Source: Desulfurococcales archaeon
Lineage (GTDB): Archaea > Thermoproteota > Thermoprotei_A > Sulfolobales > Ignicoccaceae
Assembly (NCBI GenBank): GCA_015521275.1
Contig: WAOJ01000021.1
Location: forward strand, 1-6,512
Length of the DNA: 6,512 bases
Reading direction: 5' to 3'
Both the position numbers and the translations under genes were made by a program. This document shows, one piece after another, positions 1-4,990 of this stretch. Within the stretch, counting starts at the first letter, position 1, and each line of letters begins with the position of its first letter. The notes beneath the pieces were generated by a model that saw nothing but the letters and a program-made list of their open reading frames with translations, had not been told where the DNA came from and made no database searches.

Positions 1-128
1 CTGCTATGGCTATGGCGGACACTTGCGCAGACTTCATAGCCCTCCCGCCAGAAAGTAGGCATGGAAACGGGATGATGAGTAAGGGAGTCAGGAGATCTGT
101 ACAGAATGACCGGAAACGGAACAGCTGA
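1..128 (+). CDS. 3' end of an unrecognised protein gene (partial)
   Basis: The third plus frame is open from the window edge to a TGA stop at 126-128, giving 42 C-terminal residues. The other two plus frames hit stops within the first 60 bases. The fragment starts AMAMADTCADFIALPPESRH and ends in a basic tail rich in Arg, Lys and Asn. The first half reads like a folded enzyme (hydrophobic strand followed by LPPESRHGNG), but I do not recognise the family and assign no function. The gene converges on trpD, with 58 bases between the two stop codons. A candidate C/D box RNA overlaps its last 20 codons, and the TGA stop is part of the proposed D box. Because only the tail is visible, a chance open frame cannot be fully excluded, though amino-acid composition and gene packing favour a real gene. 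Confidence 0.6.
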   Translation, partial: AMAMADTCADFIALPPESRHGNGMMSKGVRRSVQNDRKRNS

Positions 129-132
129 CCCG
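68..132 (+). ncRNA. candidate C/D box guide sRNA
   Basis: A perfect C box (ATGATGA, 72-78) and a perfect D box (CTGA, 125-128) are directly flanked by a 4-bp terminal stem: CGGG at 68-71 pairs with CCCG at 129-132. This is the box-plus-stem geometry of a C/D kink-turn, and the 57-nt box-to-box length is typical of archaeal C/D sRNAs. Internal boxes are weak: a D'-like CTGT at 97-100 and a C'-like TGACCG at 107-112. That C' leaves exactly 12 nt (113-124, GAAACGGAACAG) as a D guide, the usual archaeal length, while the C-to-D' spacer of 18 nt is longer than usual. The RNA would overlap the end of the upstream ORF, an arrangement known for archaeal C/D RNAs. I could not identify a methylation target. 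Confidence 0.45.
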
Positions 133-186
133 ATGAGGAGGCTTGAAAGATGCGATCGGTGAGCGTTGGCCGGGCTCCGAAGGGCT
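129..186. other. short convergent intergenic gap, no feature seen
   Basis: These 58 bases separate the stop of the upstream plus-strand gene from the stop of trpD on the minus strand. They are fairly GC-rich. I see no T-tract on either strand that would suggest an archaeal terminator and no convincing RNA gene. Confidence 0.5.
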
Positions 187-1209
187 CTAGAACTTAGGCT
201 CGCCTCCAGAAGCTATTATGGCTTCTCTAAGCTTCTCGATTGCTGCGCCACTCTTTAGTACTTCCATCACTTCCTTATAGGATTCCTTTATGTCGTACAT
301 TTCCCTAACGTGTAAGGCTAATGCGGTGTTTACCGCTAGGAACGTCGCTTCCGGCTCTTCTCCTCTGAGTGCCCTCAAAAACTTCTCCTTGCTCTCCTCT
401 ACACTCTTAACTCTCAACGGTTCTAAGCTTTCCAAAGGCTTGGCTCCAAAGTCCTTAACATCTATCGTGGTATAGGTGATCTCGTCCGGCGTTACCATGT
501 AGACCTCTGTGGTGGAGACGGGAGAGACCTCGTCTATGCCGGGTCTTCCGTGGATTACTGCTGCCCTCTCAACGCCTAGGATCTGCAACGCTTTGGCTAT
601 TGGCTCCATCATCCAAGGTTCGCTCACGCCCACCATCTGGTACTTGGGCCTGGCGGGATTTGACAGGGGGCCGACTAAGTTGAATATGGTCCTTATCCTC
701 AAAGCTTTCCTGACCGGTGCTACGTTCTTCATTGCTGGGTGGTATACGGGTGCGAAGAGGAACACGAAGCCGCTTTCTCTGAAGGCCCTCTCTGCCTCTT
801 CCGGGCTCATCATTATGTTATATCCGAGCTCTTTCAAGATATCGGCGCTCCCTGTAACACTCGTAACGCCCACGTTTCCGTGCTTTGCCGCCTTAAATCC
901 CATGGCGGCTAGGGTAATTGCAGTAGCAGTGCTTACGTTATAGAGGGAAGCCTTATCACCTCCAGTGCCGGCCGTGTCCATGGCCTCTGGGAAGGGCCCT
1001 ATCTTAACGGCTTTATCCAACAAGGCTTTGGCGAAGCCCGCTATCTCTTCAAAACTTTCCTTGCCACAGCGGAGAGCGGTTAGCAAGGCTCCCTTTTGTG
1101 CGTCGTTCAGCTCTTCGGAGGTTAGTGCCATGGCTAATGCGTAGGAGGTATCGAGATCCAGTCTCTTCCCGCTTAACAACTTTTCGAGGATCTCGGGCAC
1201 GTTTATCAT
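187..1209 (-). CDS. trpD: anthranilate phosphoribosyltransferase TrpD
   Basis: TrpD transfers phosphoribose from PRPP to anthranilate, the second step of the tryptophan branch, in the cytoplasm. The 340-residue length is normal for the family. An N-terminal helical domain is followed by the PRPP-binding loop GTGGD (81-85), the KHGN motif (109-112), the LVGPLSNPARP segment (about 178-188, preceded by Arg173 in RIRTIFN) and the metal-binding Asp226-Glu227 in GIDEVSP. One deviation is that KHGN is followed by Val, not the Arg common in the family. The ATG start matches the family N-terminus. No Shine-Dalgarno sequence precedes it, but a weak TATA-like TTGAAATACA lies about 26 bases upstream, so the mRNA may be leaderless. 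No other trp genes adjoin it, so it is detached from any trp operon here. Family assignment is very secure. Confidence 0.97.
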   Translation of the reverse strand: MINVPEILEKLLSGKRLDLDTSYALAMALTSEELNDAQKGALLTALRCGKESFEEIAGFAKALLDKAVKIGPFPEAMDTAGTGGDKASLYNVSTATAITLAAMGFKAAKHGNVGVTSVTGSADILKELGYNIMMSPEEAERAFRESGFVFLFAPVYHPAMKNVAPVRKALRIRTIFNLVGPLSNPARPKYQMVGVSEPWMMEPIAKALQILGVERAAVIHGRPGIDEVSPVSTTEVYMVTPDEITYTTIDVKDFGAKPLESLEPLRVKSVEESKEKFLRALRGEEPEATFLAVNTALALHVREMYDIKESYKEVMEVLKSGAAIEKLREAIIASGGEPKF

Positions 1210-1230
1210 GGAACCGAACCCAGGTTTTAG

Positions 1231-1240
1231 TGTATTTCAA
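1231..1240 (-). promoter_or_regulatory. putative TATA box of trpD
   Basis: On the minus strand TTGAAATACA is centred about 26 bases before the trpD ATG, the archaeal TATA-to-start distance, which would give a leaderless mRNA. This agrees with the missing Shine-Dalgarno sequence. A second AT-rich element (AATAAATA, about 1256-1263) is an alternative that would give a leader of roughly 20 bases. Confidence 0.35.
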
Positions 1241-1244
1241 GGAC

Positions 1245-1250
1245 AAAAAA
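1245..1250 (-). terminator. possible U-tract terminator after the small upstream ORF
   Basis: The minus strand reads six T in a row here, 10 bases past the stop of the candidate small ORF and 36 bases before trpD. Archaeal transcription often ends at such U-tracts without a hairpin. It could end a short transcript before trpD, or simply be AT-rich promoter DNA. Confidence 0.3.
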
Positions 1251-1259
1251 CTTAGCTAT

Positions 1260-1349
1260 TTATTGTTGCTCCTTGGGGCGGCACACTACGGGCTGATCGG
1301 GGCCCTTGTCCTCACAGACCAACACTACCTCGCTCACTTCCGCGCTCAC
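1260..1349 (-). CDS. candidate 29-residue small protein upstream of trpD
   Basis: A GTG start at 1347-1349 is preceded at 4 bases by GGTGA (in GGTGAG, 1353-1358), a good match to the archaeal anti-Shine-Dalgarno. It opens a 29-codon frame ending TAA at 1260-1262. The peptide starts MSAEVSEVVLVCEDKG and has two cysteines in a strand-like, charged context (VVLVC, about 11 residues, then VVC). GC at third codon positions is high and the segment is GC-richer than the AT-rich DNA on both sides. An AT-rich element at about 1383-1397 lies at a plausible TATA distance. The frame is also open further upstream to a TTG at 1379. The peptide has no tryptophans, so it is not a classical trp attenuator leader. 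I do not recognise it. It could be a small protein, a leader ORF or chance; short length keeps confidence low. Confidence 0.4.
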   Translation of the reverse strand: MSAEVSEVVLVCEDKGPDQPVVCRPKEQQ

Positions 1350-1380
1350 GTTCTCACCGTAGGCCGGGACCCCGGGCAAG

Positions 1381-1394
1381 TATATTAATTTATT
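1381..1394 (+). promoter_or_regulatory. TATA box of the beta-RFAP synthase gene, possibly bidirectional
   Basis: TATATTAATTTATT stands out as an AT-rich block between GC-rich flanks. Its centre is 30 to 35 bases before the ATG at 1421, predicting transcription start around 1411-1420 and a leader of no more than about 10 bases. No Shine-Dalgarno sequence is present before the ATG. The reverse strand of the same block could serve the small minus-strand ORF at 1260-1349. Confidence 0.55.
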
Positions 1395-1420
1395 GTAATA
1401 CTACCTTTGGCAGACGCCCT

Positions 1421-2350
1421 ATGGTAAGGGTATCCAGCCCCTCTAGGATTCATGTTACCTTGTTGGATTTGTGCGGGGACCTAGGAAGGGCCGATGGCGG
1501 CGTGGGCTTCGCGGTTAAGCTTCCCAGAACCGTAGTGGAGGCGAGGCCTTGTGAAGACCTTAAGGTAGAGGGACCACGTGCTGACGAAGTAGAAGAACGT
1601 CTTTCGAATCTCGGCCTCAAGGGCTGCGTGAAGGTCTTGAACTCTCCTCCCCCTCACGTGGGCTTGGGCTCTACCACTCAACTCGTCCTCTCCTCCGCAA
1701 GGGCCCTAGCCTCGATTAACGGTGTAGAAATGAGTGCTCAAGAGCTTGCTGAACTCACCGGGAGAGGTGGCACTAGCGGCGTTGGAGTTAGGGTCTTCGA
1801 GTCCGGCGGGTTCGTAATAGACTTCGGCCATCCTTTGGAATTGAAAGGCAAGCTCTTGCCTTCCGGAGCCTCCTTAACATCTCCACCCCCAACTTTGAGA
1901 GTTGACTTTCCGGAGGAGTGGAGGATCATTATGGCATTTCCCAAGGGAGGGGGGAAGTACGACGAGGAGAGGGAAGTCGATGTCTTTCTTAACAAAACGC
2001 CATTGAAAGAGCAAGAGTGTGACCGTGTTGCCAGAATAATATATATGATGTTGATCCCTTCAGTAATAATGAAAGACCTATCCTTGTTCCATCGAGCCAT
2101 CAATATGATACAGCAAGTGGGATTTAAAAGGGTGGAGAATGAAATACAGAGCCCAGAGGTCAAGAAGCTAATGGAAGAGGTAAGGAGAATTACTGGTATG
2201 GCCGGCCTCAGTAGCATGGGACCACTTGTGTATACAGTCGTTCACAAAGACGTTGTCAGAATAACGAAAAAGAAGGTGGCCGAACTCGTGCCGGAAGGAT
2301 TTGAAGTTATTGCGACTCCCCCCGACAACTGCGGGGCAAGGCTCGGGTGA
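1421..2350 (+). CDS. mptG: beta-ribofuranosylaminobenzene 5'-phosphate (beta-RFAP) synthase family protein
   Basis: This is a GHMP-superfamily protein related to beta-RFAP synthase, which condenses PRPP with 4-hydroxybenzoate (or p-aminobenzoate) to start the arylamine part of methanopterin-type pterins. Visible features are the N-terminal strand MVRVSSPSRIHVTLLDL, the glycine-rich GHMP loop PPHVGLGSTTQL (about 77-88), GGTSGVGVRVFESGGFVIDFG (about 116-136), and a C-terminal SSMGPLVY motif typical of the family. The 309 residues are slightly shorter than methanogen enzymes. The ATG at 1421 gives the expected N-terminus and follows a TATA box. In non-methanogenic Crenarchaeota, homologues are thought to make tetrahydromethanopterin-like C1 carriers, but the product here is inference. 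The last 44 bases overlap the 3' end of convergent mobB. Family assignment is secure; exact substrate is not. Confidence 0.88.
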   Translation: MVRVSSPSRIHVTLLDLCGDLGRADGGVGFAVKLPRTVVEARPCEDLKVEGPRADEVEERLSNLGLKGCVKVLNSPPPHVGLGSTTQLVLSSARALASINGVEMSAQELAELTGRGGTSGVGVRVFESGGFVIDFGHPLELKGKLLPSGASLTSPPPTLRVDFPEEWRIIMAFPKGGGKYDEEREVDVFLNKTPLKEQECDRVARIIYMMLIPSVIMKDLSLFHRAINMIQQVGFKRVENEIQSPEVKKLMEEVRRITGMAGLSSMGPLVYTVVHKDVVRITKKKVAELVPEGFEVIATPPDNCGARLG

Positions 2351-2852
2351 TGAGGAGTTTGCCGAGTGTTGAGGGATGAAAGAGGCTACGGGACAGCCGA
2401 GCCCGCGCTAAGGCTAGCGTAATCCTCGCGACCCTCCAAGCCACCTCCTCGGCCCTATCCTCTGGTCCCATGTCGGCTATCGTGTTGGGCTTCCAGTAGA
2501 GGGCCTTCTGCACTTCATTCTTCCACGTGACTACAGAGTACCACTCTCTCACCTTAAGCCCCTTCCCTCCTTCAAAGATAACTACCCCTTCAATGCTTGA
2601 GATAATTCTACAAGTGCTGGGCCTAGTAGTAGTCTGTATCCTTATCCCATTAGGAGTTAAGAGCCATATCTCCTTGGCTCCAGCTTCTAGGAAACGCTTC
2701 GTGTCACCCTTGTCCGTTTCCCCGAGCTTATGCTTGGTTTGCTTAACGACTACGGGCTCTATTCCTAGTTCGATTAGTTCTTTTACTATCTGAGTAACCA
2801 AGGTAGTCTTGCCGCTCTTTCTTGGCCCTACGACTTGGAGGACCAAATTCAT
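2307..2852 (-). CDS. mobB: molybdopterin-guanine dinucleotide biosynthesis protein MobB-like GTPase
   Basis: This 181-residue P-loop protein resembles MobB, which binds GTP and assists MobA in converting molybdopterin to its guanine-dinucleotide form. The Walker A motif is GPRKSGKTTL at residues 9-18. It is followed by the family pattern VVVKQTKHK (34-42), DKGDTKRFLEAGA (47-59), and the VVIFEGGKGLKV strand and loop (90-101), where most MobB proteins read close to VEGFK. In hyperthermophiles the metal handled is often tungsten, but nothing here decides that. The start ATG overlaps the stop of the upstream Cys-rich gene (ATGA), with GGTGA 4 bases before it, so translation is probably coupled. 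The last 25 or so residues look poorly conserved; part of them is encoded opposite the end of the beta-RFAP synthase gene. No mobA or moa gene is visible nearby. Confidence 0.88.
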   Translation of the reverse strand: MNLVLQVVGPRKSGKTTLVTQIVKELIELGIEPVVVKQTKHKLGETDKGDTKRFLEAGAKEIWLLTPNGIRIQTTTRPSTCRIISSIEGVVIFEGGKGLKVREWYSVVTWKNEVQKALYWKPNTIADMGPEDRAEEVAWRVARITLALARARLSRSLFHPSTLGKLLITRALPRSCRGESQ

Positions 2853-3265
2853 TCGCTCACCAGCTTGGGCGCATTCTTATACAAGGGACAAGTCCTCCAG
2901 TGATGGGTACACAACTTTACTTCGGTGATGGTAAGAACTCTGTCTAAAACTCTGCATATCGCATACCACTTACCGTTAGAACCTCTTACCGCCTTGAAGT
3001 AGGGGCATTTGCTTTGGGGCTCAGTATTTAAGGCCATAATGGGGTCGTAAGGTTTGTATCTCTCCTCGAATGCGACTTCCTTCGCGCTCTTTGAAGGGGT
3101 AAATCGCAATAACGTATTCTTTCTATCTTCCTCTTCTGGCTCCACGTAGAAACTGCAGCTCTTGTATTCCATTTCAGACTTGCAGTGGTTTCCCACTACC
3201 CTCTCATCGGGTCTCTGGAGCTTCGGACTGTGACAGGCGCCGTCCTTAAACCAAGGACATACCAA
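2849..3265 (-). CDS. Cys-rich protein with two four-cysteine modules, function unknown
   Basis: This 138-residue protein has eight cysteines in two similar sets. Module 1 has C3 (CPWF), C11, C28 and C37 (CSFY). Module 2 has C87 (CPYF), C104, C119 and C126 (CPLY). Both open with C-P-aromatic-F/Y-like text and close with a Cys followed by an aromatic at +2 or +3, pointing to an internal duplication around an acidic, basic-patterned linker (about 41-85). Each set could bind Zn or an iron-sulfur cluster; the sequence cannot decide. There is no signal peptide or membrane segment. The start is TTG at 3263-3265; an in-frame TGA lies just upstream at 3269-3271 and a weak Shine-Dalgarno-like GGATGA sits 3 bases before it. 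The gene is first in a two-gene unit with mobB (ATGA overlap), so a cofactor-related role is a reasonable but unproven guess. Confidence 0.85.
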   Translation of the reverse strand: MVCPWFKDGACHSPKLQRPDERVVGNHCKSEMEYKSCSFYVEPEEEDRKNTLLRFTPSKSAKEVAFEERYKPYDPIMALNTEPQSKCPYFKAVRGSNGKWYAICRVLDRVLTITEVKLCTHHWRTCPLYKNAPKLVSE

Positions 3266-3297
3266 CTTTCATCCGTTGGGAATGTAGTGCATAAGAA

Positions 3298-3308
3298 GGT
3301 TAATAACC
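3298..3308. promoter_or_regulatory. shared near-palindromic TATA element for divergent rnhB and Cys-rich/mobB units
   Basis: GGTTAATAACC is nearly its own reverse complement and is the only strong AT-rich block in the 66-base divergent gap. On the plus strand the predicted start, about 26-29 bases on, falls at 3329-3332, right at the proposed rnhB start. On the minus strand it falls near 3276, leaving a leader of about 10 bases before the TTG of the Cys-rich gene. One element may therefore drive both directions. A second TATAC (3316-3320) is a weaker alternative for rnhB. Confidence 0.45.
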
Positions 3309-3331
3309 AGCTCAGTATACGGTGTTAAGCT

Positions 3332-4003
3332 CTGATTGTAGCCGGCATAGACGAGGCGGGCAGGGGGCCGGTAATTGGGAGTATGTTTGTAGCAATAGTC
3401 GTTATGGATGAAAATGACTTGAACAAATTAGTAAAGTTGGGCTTGACAGATAGTAAAAGGTTGACGCCTAGAAAGAGGAAAACACTTTACAAGCTCATCC
3501 TCACAAGAGCCAAGTATGTATCTGTGAAAGAGGTAAAGCCTGATGAAATAGATAAGTCTAATGTAAACTTAATAACGTTGGAAGTGGCAAAGGAGCTAAT
3601 AACGGATGCCCTAAGGAAGGTAAAGTTCGATATAGTTTATATTGATGCGATAGGCAGGGTGAGAAGAATTGACGGAATGGGTGTTCCTATAATAATTGAA
3701 CCCAAGGCAGATAAGACCTATCCAATTGTTTCTGCCGCTTCAATAATTGCAAAAGAGTTTCGTGAGAGACACATCAGGGACTTAAAAAAGAAGTACGGCG
3801 ACTTCGGGTCCGGTTACCCATCAGATCCCAAGACTATCAAGTGGCTGGAACAAAATTACGACAAACCCATCGTTAGGAGGAAGTGGAAGACCTTGAGCAG
3901 AATTAGATATAACTCATCTAATGACAGTGTAGGCGGGTCGAACCATGATAATAGTGCTAAAAGAGAGAGAGGGAGGAAGGGAGGTCAAGAATCTCTTAGC
4001 TGA
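3332..4003 (+). CDS. rnhB: ribonuclease HII, with apparent non-canonical start codon
   Basis: RNase HII cuts the RNA strand of RNA/DNA hybrids and single ribonucleotides in DNA. The catalytic motif GIDEAGRGPVIG (Asp7, Glu8) is encoded at 3344-3379, upstream of the first in-frame ATG (3383), so starting at that ATG would remove essential residues. The frame is closed by TAA at 3326-3328, leaving only GCT, CTG, ATT and GTA before the motif. CTG at 3332 gives M-I-V-A-G-I-D-E, the usual family N-terminus; ATT at 3335 is the alternative. Further motifs are DSKRL, the third carboxylate Asp105 (YIDAIGR), and the GSGYPSD segment with WKTL near the end. The fourth carboxylate, normally Asp in an RDR motif, aligns with Glu145 (RER). 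The last roughly 30 residues lie beyond the conserved end; 59 bases of the gene overlap the DAHP synthase frame. Identity is secure, the start is not. Confidence 0.93.
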   Translation: MIVAGIDEAGRGPVIGSMFVAIVVMDENDLNKLVKLGLTDSKRLTPRKRKTLYKLILTRAKYVSVKEVKPDEIDKSNVNLITLEVAKELITDALRKVKFDIVYIDAIGRVRRIDGMGVPIIIEPKADKTYPIVSAASIIAKEFRERHIRDLKKKYGDFGSGYPSDPKTIKWLEQNYDKPIVRRKWKTLSRIRYNSSNDSVGGSNHDNSAKRERGRKGGQESLS

Positions 4004-4946
4004 AAAAGGAATAAAGTTCTGGGATGTGACGCTTTATGGTAGACCTTTAATAGTTACTCCTCCTGGCACTTATGTTGAAGGTATAGAGAAGTTACCGGGC
4101 GTGGAACTAGTCCTAAACCCCAAGGTAAAGTACCCTCTGGCTTCTAGGGAATTCAAGGAAGATGATACCATAGTCGAGATAGGGGGTAAGGCCAAGCTCG
4201 GGGGCGGTTACTTCTCCGTTATAGCCGGTCCTTGCTCCGTGGAAAGCGAAGATCAAATAATGAGCGTAGCGGAGTTTGTCAAGAAAGAGGGGGCGAGCGC
4301 CCTAAGGGGTGGGGCCTTCAAGCCTAGGACTAACCCCTATTCCTTCCAAGGGTTGGGTAAGGAGGGCTTAAGGCTACTCGCCAAGGCCAGAGAGGCTACT
4401 GGTCTACCCATAGTTACCGAAGTCATGGACACTAGGGACGTAAAGGACGTGGCTGAGGTAGCTGACGCTCTACAAGTGGGAGCCAGGAACATGCAGAACT
4501 TCCCGTTGCTCAAGGAGTTAGGAAAGGTGAACAAGCCTGTAGTGCTCAAGAGGGGGTTTGGGAATACCGTCGAGGAGTGGTTCCAAGCGGCTGAATATAT
4601 ACTCCTCGGGGGTAATGGCAACGTGATTCTGTGTGAAAGAGGTATAAGGACCTTTGAAAACGCTACCAGGTTTACCTTAGATATAGCAGCTATACCGGTC
4701 GCTAAGAGGAAGGTTCACTTACCAGTCATAGGTGATCCATCCCACCCGGCCGGCAAGAGGGACTTGGTGGAGCCCCTAGCCTTAGCCATTGTAGCAGCTG
4801 GGGCGGACGGCCTGATAGTAGAGGTCCATCCTGATCCGGATAAAGCGTTGAGCGATGCAGCACAACAGCTAACGTTCGAACAATTTAAAGAAATGATGAG
4901 GAAGGTAAGGGCGCTGCTGGACGTTATGGGCAAGAAGCTCTCATGA
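3945..4946 (+). CDS. aroF: 3-deoxy-7-phosphoheptulonate (DAHP) synthase, type I-beta with N-terminal regulatory domain
   Basis: This enzyme condenses PEP and erythrose 4-phosphate, the first step of the shikimate pathway. The 333 residues align along their whole length with the Thermotoga maritima enzyme (about 338). Residues 1 to about 75 form the ferredoxin-like domain that in Thermotoga mediates Tyr/Phe feedback inhibition; the rest is the TIM barrel. Visible motifs are GPCSVE (95-100), RGGAFKPRTNPYSFQGLG (121-138), LKRG (201-204) and CERGIRTFE (230-238). The metal ligands Cys97, His267, Glu293 and Asp304 sit at a constant offset of 5 from those I recall for Thermotoga. The ATG at 3945 gives MIIVLK, matching MIVVLK of the Thermotoga protein, so it is kept although it lies inside rnhB. 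Translation is probably coupled to rnhB. Feedback inhibition by aromatic amino acids is inferred from the domain. Confidence 0.97.
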   Translation: MIIVLKEREGGREVKNLLAEKGIKFWDVTLYGRPLIVTPPGTYVEGIEKLPGVELVLNPKVKYPLASREFKEDDTIVEIGGKAKLGGGYFSVIAGPCSVESEDQIMSVAEFVKKEGASALRGGAFKPRTNPYSFQGLGKEGLRLLAKAREATGLPIVTEVMDTRDVKDVAEVADALQVGARNMQNFPLLKELGKVNKPVVLKRGFGNTVEEWFQAAEYILLGGNGNVILCERGIRTFENATRFTLDIAAIPVAKRKVHLPVIGDPSHPAGKRDLVEPLALAIVAAGADGLIVEVHPDPDKALSDAAQQLTFEQFKEMMRKVRALLDVMGKKLS

Positions 4947-4949
4947 GCA

Positions 4950-4957
4950 TATTTTTG
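4950..4957 (+). terminator. short T-tract after DAHP synthase
   Basis: Five T in a row (4952-4956) begin 6 bases after the TGA stop of the DAHP synthase gene, a plausible weak archaeal U-tract terminator. The same CATATTTTTG could instead act as a TATA box for the next gene, since a start site about 26 bases on would be near 4980, 11 bases before its TTG. Confidence 0.3.
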
Positions 4958-4990
4958 CCTTAGTCATTCGGAATATGGTGTGGAAGAGCA

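Noticed and set aside
105..130. Resemblance to the SRP RNA helix 8 tip (CCGGAAACGGAACAG).
   Set aside because: The conserved 5' CAGG and 3' AGCAG loop strands are not intact, no long helix 5 pairing is seen, and GC content is too low for a hyperthermophile 7S RNA.
509..943. 144-codon plus-strand frame inside trpD.
   Set aside because: Antisense shadow of a well-supported TrpD frame, with no recognisable domain or start signal.
1265..1378. GC-rich block suspected to be a tRNA or other structured RNA.
   Set aside because: No T-loop motif, no acceptor stem pairing and no cloverleaf on either strand; a small coding frame explains the composition better.
1738..2217. 159-codon open frame antisense to the beta-RFAP synthase gene.
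   Set aside because: Low-complexity Ser/Thr/Pro/Leu/Ile text typical of the reverse strand of a coding gene, fully inside a gene with clear homology.
2340..2403. 7-bp inverted repeat GGCTCGG/CCGAGCC beside a C-box-like GTGATGA at 2347-2353.
   Set aside because: There is no CTGA D box at the right place, and 7-bp repeats with a 50-base loop are common by chance in a window this size; both arms lie in coding DNA.
4893..4899. Perfect C box sequence ATGATGA inside the DAHP synthase gene.
   Set aside because: No CTGA follows at C/D RNA distance and there is no flanking stem; it encodes conserved-looking protein text.
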